Assembly: GCA_040437565.1 (NCBI GenBank)
Contig: JBDOQK010000032.1
Location: 310,001 to 374,000, forward strand
Origin: Albugo candida
Lineage: Eukaryota; Oomycota; Peronosporomycetes; Albuginales
DNA: 64,000 bases
Direction of reading: 5' to 3'
The notes beneath the pieces are model-generated. The model saw only the letters and a list, made by a program, of their open reading frames with translations. It made no database searches and had not been told where the DNA came from. This document shows positions 1 through 10,631 of the stretch, piece by piece. Position 1 is the first letter of the stretch. The number at the start of each line of letters is the position of its first letter. The position numbers and the translations under genes were made by a program.

Positions 1-1476
1 CGACAAATTCCATCGCCTGCAGATTGATACCTTCCTTGATGCTGCTAACGATCGCGACATCGGCCACGTTATATAAGGCGATCAGTTGTTCCAGTGGAAT
101 AGCCCGCTTGAAATATCGTATCGGGCAGTATTCAGCAGTTCCAAATTTCCCATTCACCTTCCCAACCAATTCATCGACTTGCCGACTCAAAATCTTGTAT
201 TGACATGAAGCGGTTCGACCGTAATCTCGAACAATTGCAAACAGCTGTACTTCACCGCGATATTCCGGATAATGTTGTAACAAGTAATCCATTGCTTCAA
301 GCATTTCCAGAATTCCTTTGCAAAAGTCGAGTGTATGTACACCAACCAGAATTTTCATGTTCTTTTGCTTCTGCTTCTCCAACCGAGCGACTTGGTCTTT
401 GATACTCGGCGTGATTGCATACTTTGGCGGATCAATGCCCATCGGACAGATTCCAAGCGACACCAATCGACCGTTATATTCCACTCGGCTCGGAGAAGAT
501 TCCAATCCAAGCATACGGGTGCAGGCGTTTAGGAAGTGACGAACATAGTCAAAGTGATTGAATACGACAAGATCCGCTCCAAGTACTCCTTGTAGCAGCG
601 ATTCTCTTGCTGAAAGCATTTGAAAGAACTCCGATGACGGGAATGGGCAGTGGAGGTAGAATGCGCATGTAATTTCGGGAAAACGACGTCGTAAAAGTGC
701 AGGAAGATGCATCAATTGGTAATCAGCGACAAGAACCAAATCACCATCCTTGTATACTTCCGACACTACCTATACACCACAAATTGATTAAAGAGTCGGG
801 AAAAAAGAAGATTGCACTACCTCAAGGAATTTCTGATTGGCAAGACAGTAAGCTTCATATTTCTCATGGAAGTTCTCCAGCAGCCGGTTATCGGAGCGCT
901 GGGAAAGCGAATGAAAAAGCGGCCATAAAGTCTCATTACAAAACTACATGTGAACGTATGATGTTATATCCTTTTTGAGAACATTGATTCTAGCATATTA
1001 TAACAGCATACCTGATTATAAAATAGATCCAATATATCATTGGATAAAAATACTGGATGACAATTAAACTCGGATTCCAATTTCCGTCGAACACCATCTT
1101 GACTCGACTCATCGACTACAGCACCCGGCCATGTGATCCATTCGACGGTATTGCGTTTTGCGAGGTAATCGATCGCACTTCTGAAACCCGTTTCTGATAA
1201 AATGTATTGCCACGCATCATCATCTTGCGTTTTCACCATCCGTAAGCACCGTCGCACCGAGCAAACAATAATCTTGTTTGTCTCGTGTGCCATAGGAACG
1301 GGGCCAGTATTCCGGGCACTTGCATTGTACCGCTGTGAACTCTGACGCACTTCGGCCAATCTGCGATGTAGATCTTGCAATTGATCCAATAAGTTGCTTT
1401 CACCTGATGTCCCTGAATTGCTTCCTTTACTCGCGCTACTTGCAACATTTTTATCAGCACCTTCCATTGTATGCAT
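1..1476 (-). CDS. Trehalose-6-phosphate synthase-like protein (GT20), 3' end off window
   Basis: GT20 enzymes join UDP-glucose and glucose-6-phosphate to make trehalose-6-phosphate in the cytosol. Three exons are visible: 1476-1012, 943-821 and 769 to the window edge, with GT-AG introns of 68 and 51 bp. Joining them gives the family order: a WPG segment near residue 120, NETLWPLFH across the first junction, KDGD then DYQLMHLP near 204-219, HCPFPSSEFF, and IKEGINLQAMEFV at the edge. Several normally invariant residues differ. The usual HDYHL reads ADYQL, and the usual RLDYxKG reads TLDFCKG. This suggests a divergent, perhaps regulatory, TPS like plant class II proteins. The family assignment is firm but activity is doubtful. 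An in-frame ATG at 1542 is an alternative start. The next gene is divergent, 186 bp away. Confidence 0.85.
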
Positions 1477-1662
1477 GTCAAATAGCGCAGAAAAGATTGG
1501 GCGAGATCTTTTTATGTAAAAGTAGAAAAATACCTTCTCCAAGCGCTAAATAAGGTGAGCACACAATCTGCCACTTTTGTATTTCTAGAAGGCTTCGATA
1601 TTTCCTATAGTATAGTACATAGTGTGATGCCACATCATATCCTATAGTATAATCTGCTTGTC

Positions 1663-2764
1663 ATGGCAATGAAGCGTGCGCGTCCATCGAAAAATGCTAG
1701 CAAAGGCTCCGCACGAATGGCTGCAACTTCAATGAGTCAGAAAGAACAAAGTGTTGCAAAACGTCAAGAGGATAGGAAAAGGCTGCGTATACGTCAACTT
1801 GAGCGATCGTATGAGAAGCTTGAATACAGTTTGAAGCACACACCTCGGAACAAACGACTACCCGAGAAAAAGAAGCCACATGGACCGAAATTGCCTCATG
1901 AATGGAAATTGAAGGGTGCTGCGCGTAGTGCAGCTTTATTAGCACGAATTGAAGCTGGTGAACTCAATGAGTATGGGGAAGAACTGCCAAAACCCGAAGA
2001 AGTGTACGACTTATTTACAATGATGCACGAAAAAGGCTGCTTTGCGACGAATGATGATACAAAGCAACTTCTTGTGTAAGGAATTATAAAAGCTCTTCGA
2101 TGCATTCGAAATCTAACTCAAGATGATTTTCAGGGTGCTTCGAGATCTCGCTGGAGCTTGTTGGGATGCCCAGCTGACGAATCGTGCAATCCAATACTAT
2201 CAGCAATATCTAGACTTGGATCCACAGGACACATGTATGATCTCTGAAGACTATGTTTGTGCTCTGATAGATGAAGGTCGTGGTGTGGAAGCGCGTCAAG
2301 TCATCAAAACAAGAACAGAGCGAGTTGAAAATTCCGCAATTTTGGCCTACTGCCAAGTTTTACTCGAATATATATCATGGGAAGTGTTAGAAGAGGCCAA
2401 TTCATGCGAAGAACATGTTCGTGAGGCTTTACAAAACGCGTTCAAATTGAATCCGTTCATCGCAGTATTTCTTGCGGCCCACGAAACATTTTTAGACGTT
2501 GTGGAATATGTCGAAGAAATTAGAAGACCGACTAAAGCTGGTTCGATCGATGAATGCTTTGTATACGCGTCTAAAAATATTGGTGTGTGGATCGACACAG
2601 TTGGAGCCTGTGCCTGGATTGAGAAAGAATTACTTGAGCTTCCCACGCCAATCGCCACCGAAAAGGATACGAGCGACGAAATGTATTTGGGCATGTACCA
2701 ATCTGCAGTTGAAATGCACAAAGAGCGAGATGATTCTCTGACCGATGAATCAGTGAAAGCTTGA
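1663..2764 (+). CDS. TPR-like helical repeat protein, function unknown
   Basis: Two exons (1663-2075 and 2134-2764) are joined by a 58-bp GTAAGG...CAG intron and give 347 residues in frame. The first 80 residues are Lys/Arg-rich. Residues from about 95 on look like tetratricopeptide-type helices: an LxxLAGxCWD segment, then AIQYYQQYLDLDPQD, a typical TPR helix pair, and later ALQNAFKLNPFIAVFL. The C-terminal half faintly recalls ST7-type TPR proteins (NP-F-FL, then a Gly-Ser-Glu-Ala-Tyr-like block), but this is only an impression. No catalytic motif or signal peptide is visible. The last 88 bases of the coding region are repeated at 3518-3605 because of the assembly gap that follows; that second copy is not another gene. 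Confidence 0.7.
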
Positions 2765-4258
2765 ATTGGACGAAAAGCATTCGGTGCGGTGCGCTCCATC
2801 ATATGTCCTGCTTTACGCATAGATATCGCCTTGGAGCTATCTTCCAATCAAAGTAGCGCATTCTTGTATTAATAACCAATAATGTAAAAGCGTATTGAAA
2901 AAGAACTCGTCTGATTGGCTGGAAAAAAGTGAATGGAAGTAGTTCATGCCAAACAATCAAGTTATGGCTGCTTACTATCGCTCTAGTAGTTCGCCTGTTT
3001 GGCGGAGTGTTTTACGCCCTATGCAACATAACAACTACTCAACGCATGTACCAAGATGCTACCTCTATATCAACGCTGTTCGACCCGTGCAACACACACT
3101 ATCAAGCAATCGAATGGATCGATCTCGAAATACCACGACATTAAGGAATTGTTTCGACAATAAACGCGAAAGTACTCACACACCAATGATGCAGCAGTAT
3201 TTTTTACGAAAAAAGGAATATCCAGGTTTGGTTTTAGTCTAAAATGCAGCTCACATGTGCTTAATTGTTCCATTTCTTTTGGGATAGGATGCATGCTCCT
3301 CTTCCAAGTGGGTGATTTCTACGAATTTTTCGGTGAAGATGCACGCAAAGCCTCACAAGTATGTCACTAATACGTCAATAACTGAAAAAGCACTGAAAAT
3401 GAGCAAATTACCGTGTANNNNNNNNNNNNNNNNNNNNNNNNNNNNNNNNNNNNNNNNNNNNNNNNNNNNNNNNNNNNNNNNNNNNNNNNNNNNNNNNNNN
3501 NNNNNNNNNNNNNNNNNCGAAATGTATTTGGGCATGTACCAATCTGCAGTTGAAATGCACAAAGAGCGAGATGATTCTCTGACCGATGAATCAGTGAAAG
3601 CTTGAATTGGACGAAAAGCATTCGGTGCGGTGCGCTCCATCATATGTCCTGCTTTACGCATAGATATCGCCTTGGAGCTATCTTCCAATCAAAGTAGCGC
3701 ATTCTTGTATTAATAACCAATAATGTAAAAGCGTATTGAAAAAGAACTCGTCTGATTGGCTGGAAAAAAGTGAATGGAAGTAGTTCATGCCAAACAATCA
3801 AGTTATGGCTGCTTACTATCGCTCTAGTAGTTCGCCTGTTTGGCGGAGTGTTTTACGCCCTATGCAACATAACAACTACTCAACGCATGTACCAAGATGC
3901 TACCTCTATATCAACGCTGTTCGACCCGTGCAACACACACTATCAAGCAATCGAATGGATCGATCTCGAAATACCACGACATTAAGGAATTGTTTCGACA
4001 ATAAACGCGAAAGTACTCACACACCAATGATGCAGCAGTATTTTTTACGAAAAAAGGAATATCCAGGTTTGGTTTTAGTCTAAAATGCAGCTCACATGTG
4101 CTTAATTGTTCCATTTCTTTTGGGATAGGATGCATGCTCCTCTTCCAAGTGGGTGATTTCTACGAATTTTTCGGTGAAGATGCACGCAAAGCCTCACAAG
4201 TATGTCACTAATACGTCAATAACTGAAAAAGCACTGAAAATGAGCAAATTACCGTGTA
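2677..4258. repeat. Assembly overlap: 741-bp copy on both sides of N gap 3418-3517
   Basis: Bases 2677-3417 and 3518-4258 read identically wherever compared, at a constant offset of 841, with exactly 100 N between. The unit holds the 3' end of the TPR-like gene and the first two exons of MSH1. It ends exactly at the gap edge, as expected for two contigs that share an end and were not merged. Confidence 0.93.
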
Positions 4259-7000
4259 AAGCTTCTGCATTTAGTCCTAACTAAGCGACAAAGTAGACAA
4301 GAACAGTGTCTCGAGATGTGCGGATTCCCTGTCAATTCATTGGATTCGTATTTGGAGAAGTTGGTCATGCATCATGGACTCAAAATCGCTATTTGTAATC
4401 AGATCAAACCGAAGACTGCAGTGATTCAAAATGAGAATAATCGGAGAGGAAAACAATCTTTCAGCAAAATGGAGCCTTCGCTTATGGATCGGCGAATAGT
4501 GAGAGTTGTGACGCCGGGCTCACTAGTAGAGGAATCGATGCTCAAGCCAGAAGAAAACAATTATATCGCTGCACTGTATACACCTCTACAGCAAGAAAAC
4601 CAGAATCAAACGTATGGCTTTGCTTGGGCTGATTTGTCCACGGGAGAATTTCGTTCGACAGTCACAACCGCTGACCAAGTGGCCAATTTGCTGACTCGAT
4701 GTTCGCCTCGGGAGATTCTGATACCAATGCTCGACGACACATCTGATCCAAAACTTGACGCGATATTGCAAGACGCACTTGCCCCGTCTTGCATGATAAC
4801 CTATCGCAGTATCTCGAGCTTTCATTCAGTAAAGTCGGAAGACAGACAGCTCCTTACGTCTATTGCAGCCCAGAAAGAGGTTGAGGCTTTCTCCGCTAAT
4901 GCAATTGTCGACTATATTCAATTCGCATACAAACAAAACTCTGGAATTTCTGCTGGGCTTCAACTACTTCGTCACGTAGACAGTATGGATCACATGATCA
5001 TTGATCACAGCGCGTGGAAATCTCTCGAGCTCAGCATATCTTTGTCGGGAGATAAATCCTCGAGTCTCTTCCATACGATCAATAAAACTGTTACGGCTGC
5101 AGGCTCTCGCTTATTAGCCTCCCATTTGGCGTCACCTCTTTTGAATATCGAGACAATCAGAGATCGTCAAGATACTGTGGAGTACTTTTGCTCTCAAGAA
5201 CTCTTGATACTGAAGCCATTCCGAAAGCAGCTAGCAAATATCTTTGATCTCGAACGAAGTTTTCAGCGTGTTACAGTCCACATGGGAACACCGAAAGATC
5301 TCCGGAATATCGCCATTTCGGTACAAAAAGCAATGGGAATCACGAGTCTTATTCTGTCTTCACGACCTCCAGATACTAATTTTCCAAATCTACTGAAGCG
5401 TTATTGCAGAGTTGGTGATGCCACACGTGGAAACTCTGATCTTCTCGATCTTGTGGAGAAGATTCGGGCTGCTATCTACGACGACTCTGCTGAATCGATG
5501 GGACGAACGTATCTCAATCTAAAGCACAATTTTGTTCGCAGTGGATACTCAAAAGAATTGGACGAATGGCGTGCGATCGCAATGATTTCCACTCAGACGC
5601 AAAATGTATCTCCAAAGGATTCAAAGTGTTTGGATCGAACGAAACACTCTCTGCAACAAAAGTACCGATCTCTGCTTTCTTCGAATCGAGCACGCGTCTT
5701 ATACCAAACTGGAAGAGGATTCTTCATTGAGCTTCCCATTGACGAATACAATCGGCTGCTTCGAGAGCGCCAAGAGAACACAAACGAGCTTCATCATCCT
5801 TTAGATCTGCTAATTCTCCAACAATCCTTAAAGACGACGATGCGTTTTCGAACAGAGGAATTATCCAAATTGAATGATGCGATTATTGAAGCGGAAGAGC
5901 GTGTGTACGACTTGGAATCCCAGATTTTCGACGAGTTGGTTGAGTGTGTGGTACAGCAGTCAAACTCAATACGAAATATTGCTGAAACAATGGCGATACT
6001 GGACGTTCTCGGTTCCCATGCTCAGGTCGCGTTGGACGGACATTATACTCGACCTCTGATCGATAATAGCCGGGAAATACACATCGAGGGCGGCCGACAT
6101 TGCGTGGTGGAAGCAGCTCATTGGCGAGGTCGTAACAATAATCTTTCACGCACTGTCTCGTCATCGTTACCTCGTGCGTTCGTCCCAAATAGTCTCCATC
6201 TCCAGCCATCCACAGAGCCCCAAGACCATGCGATTGGGTCGTGCTGCTTTTTGACGGGACCAAACATGGGCGGAAAGTCTACATATCTCCGTCAAAATGC
6301 ACAGATTGTGATCCTCGCTCAGATGGGAAGCTTTGTTCCCGCTCGATACGCACGAATCGGTCTTGTCGATCAGCTGTTCTGTCGGGTTGGCTCGGCGGAT
6401 GATCTTGCCAGTGATAAAAGCACATTCATGATCGAAATGGAGGAGACAGCGTCGATTTTGGGACACGCTACTGTTCGATCTCTTGTCGTCATGGACGAAG
6501 TTGGTCGAGGGACTTCTGTGGAAGATGGAATTGCTATTGCCGGAGCGGTTTTGGAAACGTTGTGCTTGCAGCAGATACGAACTCTTTTTGCAACTCATTA
6601 CACAGTCCTTCCGGAATTGCTATCGTACGCCAACACCAATGTCTCAGGAACGCTTCAGCTTTTTCGAATGGAAGCTGTTGGATTGGATTACAAGGAGAAA
6701 GACCTTCAGCATCCATTAGCATTCACACATCGCGTCGTGCCGGGTCTTGCGTCCAAATCATACGGACTCAATACGGCGACATTGGCAGGTTGTCCGTCTC
6801 GTGTCGTCTTTCGAGCAAATGAGCTTCTAGAGCTGTACCGCAAGCGGTACAAGCAAGAGGCACTTCGATGTGATGATAACGCGCCTAATACGTTGGACCA
6901 ACTCGAAGCGATTCGAAATATTCTCAAAGCTCCGAGAAAGCGTTCCAACGGGAATGAAGAAGCGCTGTTGAGTCAGGTGGCCGCGTTACTACCAAGCTAG
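3787..7000 (+). CDS. MSH1: MutS-family DNA mismatch repair ATPase, mitochondrial MSH1 type
   Basis: MutS proteins bind mismatches and use ATP to trigger repair. Exons 3787-4066, 4129-4199 and 4262-7000 (two 62-bp introns) give 1029 residues. The first 80 residues are rich in Arg, Ser and Asn with almost no acid, like a mitochondrial targeting sequence. Then come TPMMQQYFLRKKEYPG and GDFYEFFGEDA, with the mismatch-reading Phe-x-Glu (F104-Y-E106), LTKR, and MCGFP. Near residue 783 lies Walker A TGPNMGGKST, followed by DKSTFMIEMEE, Walker B VVMDEVGRGTS and ATHY. This is a bacterial-like MutS1 layout. No GIY-YIG nuclease tail, as in plant MSH1, is present; the protein ends after a short basic tail. 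The second intron uses an AAAG acceptor. A partial duplicate of exons 1-2 at 2946-3358 is an assembly artefact. Mitochondrial location is inferred. Confidence 0.92.
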
Positions 7001-7102
7001 AGCTGATACAATCAATTGGACGTTGCAGGCTGGTCACTTTGATTCACTTGATTATATGGAAACTACTCGGCATACATACATACGATACACGCAGCACGGA
7101 GT

Positions 7103-7942
7103 TTACATCTGCCAGCATCCGGTTCGCATCCCTAATGACGCAAGTGAAGGCAGCTGCATCCTCTTTTCCGATGCTCCTTGCTTGCAGTACGGAGCGTATC
7201 CTGGTCGAAGAGATAAAGCCTTGAGAAAATATGTGCTTTCCGTTCGATGAAATGGACTGTCCAAGACGCAAAATTTCCGTTGGAGGTGCCCCAGCGCCTC
7301 GTGTGGATACTGTTGTCGTCCGTACGGAATTTGAAGAGGCATCAAGTTATCGACAAACGGTCGACAGGATGAATGTAATGCTGAGATCCCCGGTAGACAT
7401 GCACCCGCTTTCGTCATCGGATTCACCAAAAAGTTGATTTGCAGTTTACCACGCGATTGAGCTTTAGCAGCTTCATGATCTTCAGCACTTTGTTCGAATG
7501 CGATGATTGGCATCACAACTGAGAAATTAGAGGCGACGGAATTAGGCGATGCCACAGCGGGACGTATGGAAGGTTTCGATACAATTGCCGCAGTGGACGC
7601 GGTCAGGTTTTCCTGATCGAGCAGCTTGTAATGGAGTTTGCATCGGCCTTTGACCTGAGTGAATTTGTTACAATCCAAAACGATACATTTCCGTCCACCG
7701 CCATGTGCGATGCAAAATCCTTTGCTTTGTGCGAGCTTTGTGCATCCAGTACTTCGACATCGTCGCCCTCCTCCATGAGCGATGCAGAGTCCGCGTGTCT
7801 GTGCTAGCTTCCCACACGCTTCATGACGACATCGAGAGCCTCCACCATGAGCTTTACATAGTCCTTTCGATTGAGCGAATTTCTCACAAGGCACTTTACA
7901 ACATCGCGCGCGTGTCTTTTGCGAACGGGTTGCTGTCGTCAT
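7103..7942 (-). CDS. WRKY19-like zinc-repeat protein
   Basis: A single exon of 279 residues. The N-terminal 110 residues hold four tandem zinc-binding units of the form C-x4-C-x-K-x-A-Q-x-K/R-G-x-C-x2-H-GGG, for example CEKFAQSKGLCKAHGGG and CTKLAQSKGFCIAHGGG. The last unit is altered to CKLHYK. Such repeats are the zinc part of WRKY19-like proteins, are abundant in oomycetes, and are assumed to bind DNA or protein. No WRKYGQK core is present. The C-terminal 160 residues are low in recognisable motifs. The gene converges on MSH1, leaving 102 bp between the stops. The start is the first Met before the first cysteine pair. Confidence 0.82.
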   Translation of the reverse strand: MTTATRSQKTRARCCKVPCEKFAQSKGLCKAHGGGSRCRHEACGKLAQTRGLCIAHGGGRRCRSTGCTKLAQSKGFCIAHGGGRKCIVLDCNKFTQVKGRCKLHYKLLDQENLTASTAAIVSKPSIRPAVASPNSVASNFSVVMPIIAFEQSAEDHEAAKAQSRGKLQINFLVNPMTKAGACLPGISALHSSCRPFVDNLMPLQIPYGRQQYPHEALGHLQRKFCVLDSPFHRTESTYFLKALSLRPGYAPYCKQGASEKRMQLPSLASLGMRTGCWQM

Positions 7943-8291
7943 TGAATGCTGATGCCTTTGAATTCGTAAATGAGGTTCACATTGCGCATCTCTGTGTACG
8001 CTGTGCGACTCGCTGCTATTTTGGGCATTGGTAATGGGAGAGAGACTTGTCAGGACCGAGTTGCTGCTTTATTACTATCCTGCAAGAAATCAAGCCAGAC
8101 GATGGTGGACAGATGGCGGAGGTACTGGAGCTGCGCTAAGCACCAAAGTTTTATCGAGACAACACCAAGGTATAGGAATCGACTTTTGACGGGCTTTACG
8201 CTCGTCTCTTCCATTCGATGCTTGAGGGTGTGTAGACAATTGTCATGAATCACATCAACTCATCCAGGTTGTTGAGGCATTCGCTGAATGC

Positions 8292-9623
8292 TCAGCTATC
8301 ACATTCAGACGAGAAGGAATCCCAATCCGAGCTAGAGTCTGAGAAATCGCCTCGTGGGATTTGAGGAACACGCGAGTGTGCAAAGTGAATACTGATGAGC
8401 TCGTTTTCGACTCGATTACAGTGACCGCATTTTCCATTGCTTTCAAGTAGGCCAAGTCCCCACCCATTGCATCCTGCGCACTGTTGACGCATTTTTGCTC
8501 GGGCTGCAATTGAATCAACTTGGAGGCGATGACAGTGCGCACAAAGCCCATTTTCATGTACTAAATGTAAGCCAACACCGCGACAGTGATCACAACGGTC
8601 GAGTTTGACTGATGTAATGCTTTGATACGCTAACGCGTTGGATGGCCAAGTGACTGACATTGGAAATGCTGCGATCGGCATGGCTGGATACATTCCGTAT
8701 GGATGATAGATTGGAACGGGTGGTGGGAATGCATTCCACGTTGTCATCTTATGGTGAGGATAGGATGCATTTGGTTGTGGCATTGATGCTGGTTGATCTG
8801 GAGATGTGTCGGTAGCGTTGATGTGCTGATGGCTATATGCTGGAGGTTCCTGATGTATTTCTCTCTTGTCTAAATTTCCAGTGGCACTTTCCGGCTTTAC
8901 TCCGTTAGCAAGCGATACGAAGGCTTTCGACTGCCCATTTCTGTCTGATAAAGTGGGTCGCATTGTGATTGCTTTTTCTTGGAAAGCCATTGTAGCAACA
9001 CCAACTTCCGCTCTTCCTCTTGCAATATTTCTATCGACAGCTTCAGAAAGCAATAGAGCTCCCCGCTTGGGCGACTTTCTTCGATCCGGAAAAGATGTTT
9101 TTGTGGTTGTGCTTCCACTTGTCAAAGGGCTTGCAACCTCTTTCGTATCTGTCTCAATAGTGAGAGCTCGAGGATCTGTTTTAGCTCTCTCTTTTATATG
9201 CGTTGCTGACGCCATTTTGGGTTTCAGTACGCTTTCCATCCCACTTGTACCATTTCTCGTGTCCAATTGTGATGGTGGCAAAGTCTCTTTGACGATTCTG
9301 TTGCTTGAAGGACTCTTTTTCTGTATGTTTTCATTCACTTCCGCTAAGAACGCATCGGCTTCCAATTTCGCATTCGCTTGCTTTTGTAACCTCTTTCTTC
9401 GGTATCTCAGTCTTTCAGCAGCGGTCATAGTTGACATTTCATCCATTTCCTTCGGTGTGAAGTCATCGGAAGTGGATATTTGGCCCGTCACACTTTGAAT
9501 CTTTGGAACGCTTTCCATAGCGTTATTTGGCTTCCAGGAAGCATTTAAAGATGCTTGGAGCTTCAGAAACGTTTCGTTGACTTTCTTTTCGCATTTGGCA
9601 CTACTACTTTTGTTTTCTTTCAT
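8292..9623 (-). CDS. Two zinc-knuckle hypothetical protein
   Basis: An uninterrupted 443-residue frame. The first 280 residues are polar and disordered-looking, with a short basic coiled stretch (AERLRYRRKRLQKQANAKL). A Pro/Tyr/His-rich segment follows (about 285-325). Residues about 345-415 contain two copies of a knuckle: CDHCRGVGLHLVHENGLCAH and CAGCNGWGLGLLESNGKCGH, each completed by a further Cys. They have C-x2-C-x-G-x-G spacing that resembles a DnaJ-type CxxCxGxG half-site. The tail is Ser/Asp-rich and acidic. No family is recognised. A long antisense frame (8866-9498) exists but shows no domain and is rejected. Confidence 0.68.
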   Translation of the reverse strand: MKENKSSSAKCEKKVNETFLKLQASLNASWKPNNAMESVPKIQSVTGQISTSDDFTPKEMDEMSTMTAAERLRYRRKRLQKQANAKLEADAFLAEVNENIQKKSPSSNRIVKETLPPSQLDTRNGTSGMESVLKPKMASATHIKERAKTDPRALTIETDTKEVASPLTSGSTTTKTSFPDRRKSPKRGALLLSEAVDRNIARGRAEVGVATMAFQEKAITMRPTLSDRNGQSKAFVSLANGVKPESATGNLDKREIHQEPPAYSHQHINATDTSPDQPASMPQPNASYPHHKMTTWNAFPPPVPIYHPYGMYPAMPIAAFPMSVTWPSNALAYQSITSVKLDRCDHCRGVGLHLVHENGLCAHCHRLQVDSIAARAKMRQQCAGCNGWGLGLLESNGKCGHCNRVENELISIHFAHSRVPQIPRGDFSDSSSDWDSFSSECDS

Positions 9624-10013
9624 TCCGATTTGAAAGTTATAATCGCTTCCGCTTACAGTGAGTTTATCGACGCATTTCGATAGGAAATGGATAATTTATG
9701 TGCGTTTGTGTGTCACATCGGACATTCATCCAATCAGATGTATCTTCCAGTATATGCGTTTAGAGATGCAAAGTCCTCCATNNNNNNNNNNNNNNNNNNN
9801 NNNNNNNNNNNNNNNNNNNNNNNNNNNNNNNNNNNNNNNNNNNNNNNNNNNNNNNNNNNNNNNNNNNNNNNNNNNNNNNNNATATGCGTTTAGAGATGCA
9901 AAGTCCTCCATCCAGACGAGAATTGTAGCAGTCGTTACGCTAGCACAATGCTTAAATGTCAAATTGCTTTTCTGAAATATACCTTGCACCCGTTTCGGGG
10001 CGGAGCAGTGAAA
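9624..10013. other. Intergenic, with N gap 9782-9881
   Basis: No gene is recognised here. The only structure is the 100-N gap with a 30-bp identical flank on each side. Confidence 0.6.
9752..9911. repeat. Assembly overlap: 30-bp copy around N gap 9782-9881
   Basis: The 30 bases ending at 9781 recur exactly at 9882-9911. The gap lies in intergenic DNA and affects no gene model. Confidence 0.9.
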
Positions 10014-10268
10014 TCAGTAGAGTTGTCGTAGCATAGATTGCAGGTCATATATCATTTCTATACGCTTTGTGAGATGTCTTATTCGCAATCGATGTCAGAA
10101 TCATTACATCTCGTCAGAGTGTCCTCTCATATTTGTGGAGCCCATTTGATGGTACGTATATGTTCGTACCTTTCACTTTATCGTCACCCATCATGTCCGT
10201 GTGGAGGGATTGGCAGTATTCGTTGATGGCCTGGAGAGCGATGTGCGAGCTGTTGATTGCATTGCAAA
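10014..10268 (-). CDS. Possible C-terminal exons of a small helical protein, 5' end unresolved
   Basis: On the minus strand, exon 10268-10170 reads INSSHIALQAINEYCQSLH then TDMMGDDKV. It splices with a GTACGA donor and a TATAG acceptor to exon 10057-10014, which ends EMIYDLQSMLRQLY and a stop; phases agree. The result is a helical heptad-like C-terminus. A plausible upstream exon (about 10390-10550) carries SELLYRGELPIVFEIDVRV, but its splice to this exon is uncertain and no start was fixed. The best support that 10170-10268 is coding is the inverted copy at 10547-10631, where differences include synonymous changes. No family is recognised. Confidence 0.35.
10175..10258 (+). repeat. Inverted repeat arm A (with 10547-10631)
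   Basis: About 84 bases from 10175 match the reverse complement of 10547-10631 at roughly 85-90 percent by eye, with about 290 bp between the arms. The longest exact block includes CATCATGTCCGTGTGGAGGG. The arm coincides with the candidate minus-strand exon. Confidence 0.85.
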
Positions 10269-10546
10269 CTTTTCATCGTCTTTGTACTATCATTGGGAAA
10301 GAATCTTGCTGTCTCATTGGAAGAGCTCTTCGGGACAGCTGCTACCACGACAATATGACTGGGAGCCACTGCATGTACCGACATCCTCGTATGTAGTATA
10401 CCTCGTGTGAATACACGTACGTCGATTTCGAACACAATTGGTAGCTCTCCTCGGTACAACAACTCAGATCGGTATGTGTAAGCAGCGCAATACGAATTCT
10501 GAGATGATGGAGTACTTGCAAATTTGTCTGTTCCAAATAACCGATT

Positions 10547-10631
10547 TAATCACCATCTCGCATAGCGCTCTGCAGGCCATCAACGAATAATGCCAATCCC
10601 TCCACACGGACATGATGGGTGACGATAGAGT
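10547..10631 (-). repeat. Inverted repeat arm B; duplicated exon fragment with in-frame stop
   Basis: Read on the plus strand, this arm encodes ISHSALQAINE, a stop, then CQSLHTDMMGDD. It therefore parallels the minus-strand exon at 10268-10170, with Tyr replaced by TAA. It looks like a decayed inverted copy of that exon. From 10632 to 10953 nothing else is recognised. Confidence 0.75.

Noticed and set aside
2946-3358. Second set of MSH1 first exons upstream of the main gene
   Set aside because: It is an exact copy at a constant offset across an N gap, so an assembly overlap rather than a gene duplication.
8866-9498. 210-codon plus-strand frame
   Set aside because: Antisense to the zinc-knuckle gene, hydrophobic and without domains; explained by codon bias on the opposite strand.
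10133-10410. Plus-strand coding frames at this locus
   Set aside because: They are antisense to the exon supported by the inverted-copy comparison and have no consistent splicing.
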